Below, one piece after another: positions 62,378-64,000 of a DNA stretch of 64,000 nucleotides (positions are counted from its first letter, which is position 1; every line of letters starts with the position of its first letter). Under the pieces are notes generated by a model. It had not been told where the DNA came from. It was given only the letters and a program-made list of their open reading frames with translations, and searched no databases. The DNA is from Bacillus sp. ISL-7. GTDB lineage: Bacteria; Bacillota; Bacilli; Bacillales_B; DSM-18226. A program made the translations under genes and the position numbers. The stretch is taken from contig NZ_JAGGQW010000046.1 in the NCBI RefSeq assembly GCF_018613065.1, forward strand, positions 124,001-188,000. The letters run 5' to 3'.

Positions 62378-63577
62378 TTATCCTAGAACGTTGTTTATCC
62401 TTTCTATCGCCCAATCCAATTCCTCTTTACTGATAACCAGCGGCGGCGCAAAACGAATCACCGTATCATGTGTCTCCTTACAGAGTAGACCTTGGTCCTT
62501 TAATTGTTCACAATATTTGCGGGCAGGTGCCGTTAGTTCAACACCAATAAATAAGCCGCGGCCACGAACATCTTTGATTAACGGATTTTTAATTTCTTTT
62601 AATTTACTGAGAAAATAATCACCAAGTTCAAGGGATTTTTCAGCAAGTTTTTCATCCGTTAGCACATCAAGTGCAGCAATTGAAACCGCACATGCCATCG
62701 GATTTCCACCAAAGGTAGAACCGTGCGATCCTGGATTAAAAACACCCAAAATATCTTTATTAGCAACTACACACGAAATAGGGAACACGCCGCCGCCAAG
62801 TGCTTTACCGAGGATATACATGTCAGGTTCGATCCCTTCCCACTCGCAGGCGAACATTTTACCTGTTCGGGCCAAACCAGCTTGAATTTCGTCAGCAATA
62901 AACAGAATATTATTTTCCTTACATAAATCAAAGGCCGCCTTCATAAAGCCTTCAGGCGGAATGACAATCCCAGCTTCACCTTGAATGGGTTCAATTAAAA
63001 ACGCTGCAGTATTAGGCGTAATCGCAGCTTTTAATGCCTCCAAATCACCATAAGGAATAAGTTTGATTCCTGGCAGCATTGGTCCAAATCCGCGTTTATA
63101 TTCATCATCAGATGATAAGGAGACTGCCGTCATGGTCCTGCCATGAAAGTTTCCAATACATGCAATAATTTCTGCTTGGTTCTCTGCCACACCTTTAACA
63201 TCATAGCTCCAACGTCGCGCCGTTTTCACAGCCGTTTCCACTGCTTCCGCCCCTGTGTTCATTGGCAGCACCATTTCTTTATTCGTTAATTGACAAACTT
63301 TTTCATACCATGGGCCCAGCTGGTCATTATGAAAAGCACGAGAAGTTAATGTAACCTTATCTGCTTGATCCTTTAACGCTTGAATAATTCGTGGGTGACG
63401 ATGCCCTTGGTTTACCGCAGAATAAGCACTAAGCATGTCCATATATTTATTCCCTTCAGGATCTTCTACCCAAACACCCTCTGCACGAGTGATGACAATT
63501 GGCAATGGATGATAGTTATTCGCACCGTATTTCTCTGTTTTTGCGATTAATTCATTCGAATTAACGTTTGTTGTCAT
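62378..63577 (-). CDS. rocD: Ornithine aminotransferase RocD
   Basis: 399 residues from the ATG at 63577, with GGAGG 9 bases upstream; the open frame to 63664 is an extension without support. Class III aminotransferase: [50 protein letters not shown], and [12 protein letters not shown] with the PLP Lys. Converts ornithine and 2-oxoglutarate to glutamate semialdehyde and glutamate. Upstream of glutamate dehydrogenase in a catabolic pair. Confidence 0.94.
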   Translation of the reverse strand: MTTNVNSNELIAKTEKYGANNYHPLPIVITRAEGVWVEDPEGNKYMDMLSAYSAVNQGHRHPRIIQALKDQADKVTLTSRAFHNDQLGPWYEKVCQLTNKEMVLPMNTGAEAVETAVKTARRWSYDVKGVAENQAEIIACIGNFHGRTMTAVSLSSDDEYKRGFGPMLPGIKLIPYGDLEALKAAITPNTAAFLIEPIQGEAGIVIPPEGFMKAAFDLCKENNILFIADEIQAGLARTGKMFACEWEGIEPDMYILGKALGGGVFPISCVVANKDILGVFNPGSHGSTFGGNPMACAVSIAALDVLTDEKLAEKSLELGDYFLSKLKEIKNPLIKDVRGRGLFIGVELTAPARKYCEQLKDQGLLCKETHDTVIRFAPPLVISKEELDWAIERINNVLG

Positions 63578-63712
63578 AATGAATTTCCTCCATTTCAAAG
63601 CTGGGATATGTATATATAGTTCTATTGTAGCCGAGCTTGAAAAAAGAATGAACACTTCATCCAAACTTTTATTTATGAAAAAGGCTATATTTTTGCATAA
63701 TTTTTGTGCATA

Positions 63713-63768
63713 AAAAAAAGGCCTAGTCCACTGCTAAAATCATAGCATTTGGACTAGGCTTTTTTTAA
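63713..63768. terminator. Bidirectional terminator
   Basis: GCCTAGTCCA and TGGACTAGGC stem with A8 before it and T7 after it; ends yugI on the minus strand. Confidence 0.85.
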
Positions 63769-63771
63769 AAT

Positions 63772-64000
63772 TTATTTTTTAATTAAATCTTCACGTTGAG
63801 ACTGGTCAATCCATTCTTGAAGCTTATCTTTTAATGTGTTAAAGCCTTGTTGACCTTCCACTTCTGGAATAATCGCAGCTGCTTGGCGTTTACGAGGCTT
63901 CTTTGCTTTTGGAGCAGCCTGCTGTTGAACAGGTGCCTCTTCAGTAGCACGGATGGAAAGACCAATCTTGCCTGCACCTTCATCTACTGATAATACTTTA
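63772..64000 (-). CDS. yugI: S1-domain general stress protein YugI (GSP13), N-terminus cut by window edge
   Basis: The last 75 residues are present: VLSVDEGAGKIGLSIRATEE is the end of the S1 RNA-binding domain, then a basic linker (PKAKKPRKRQ), and the conserved tail GFNTLKDKLQEWIDQSQRE ending DLIKK. This is the typical ending of YugI/GSP13, a ribosome-associated stress protein. The S1 domain lies mostly beyond the window. Confidence 0.88.
   Translation of the reverse strand, partial: KVLSVDEGAGKIGLSIRATEEAPVQQQAAPKAKKPRKRQAAAIIPEVEGQQGFNTLKDKLQEWIDQSQREDLIKK

Noticed and set aside
63578..63664. N-terminal extension of RocD
   Set aside because: Family members start near MTTNVNS, where GGAGG is well placed; the extension is upstream DNA.

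Overview
The window looks like chromosome of a low-GC, endospore-forming Bacillaceae bacterium (Neobacillus/Mesobacillus/Bacillus sensu lato type). The reasons are a B. subtilis-like yugI...yugJ/K-pgi-yugN-yugO block, a Spo0E-like phosphatase, YozQ- and YteA-like proteins, an S-box-controlled methionine operon, and a B. subtilis-like eps operon with its EAR RNA and a SinR-type repressor. No rRNA, tRNA, CRISPR array or insertion sequence was seen.

Region 1 (1-22,180, minus strand) is a large exopolysaccharide locus. Transcription starts near 22,180: epsA and epsB (chain-length and tyrosine-kinase pair), an EAR antitermination RNA, epsC (4,6-dehydratase), epsG (polymerase), galE, then epsL-epsM-epsN (the diacetylbacillosamine-type initiating sugar). 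A SinR homologue, a GT32, an acetyltransferase and a GT4 follow. A second promoter-like region near 10,200 leads into an ABC flippase, GT2 and GT4 genes and a complete CMP-Kdo pathway (kdsB-kdsA-kdsD-kdsC). This is mixed with three paralogous GNGPSL (DUF115/MptE-like, GT42-like) proteins that could be the Kdo-type sugar transferases. The left end carries a frameshifted acetyltransferase and what looks like the decayed tail of a second kdsC.

Region 2 (22,228-29,471, minus strand) is a paeninodin-type lasso peptide cluster: cyclase C, a 50-residue precursor, HPr-kinase-like kinase K, RRE protein B1, protease B2, a nucleotidyltransferase-like protein and an ABC exporter D. Six 16-bp operators of form GTTC-N8-GAAC, matching the SinR half-site GTTCTYT, lie upstream of the eps, Kdo and lasso transcription units. 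This suggests one biofilm-type regulon covering matrix glycan and lasso peptide.

Region 3 (29,601-37,592, plus strand) is a SAM-riboswitch-controlled operon, metI-metC-(homocysteine methyltransferase/MTHFR)-metH, covering trans-sulfuration and methionine synthesis.

Region 4 (37,600-56,570) is mixed housekeeping and accessory sequence: a MarR-MFS pair with a palindromic operator, a short flavoprotein, a VOC protein, a DHA2 exporter, pirin, a NERD-domain protein flanked by two six-unit 21-bp repeat arrays, an NprR-like receptor with its own candidate signal peptide gene, CorA, a CDF transporter, a permease, LysE, a YkoS/YkoT/GtrA-like membrane glycosylation set and a Spo0E-like protein.

Region 5 (56,811-64,000) is the yug block (yugO, yugN, pgi, a butanol-type dehydrogenase, partial yugI), with glutamate dehydrogenase and ornithine aminotransferase genes (arginine/ornithine catabolism to 2-oxoglutarate) between the dehydrogenase and yugI.
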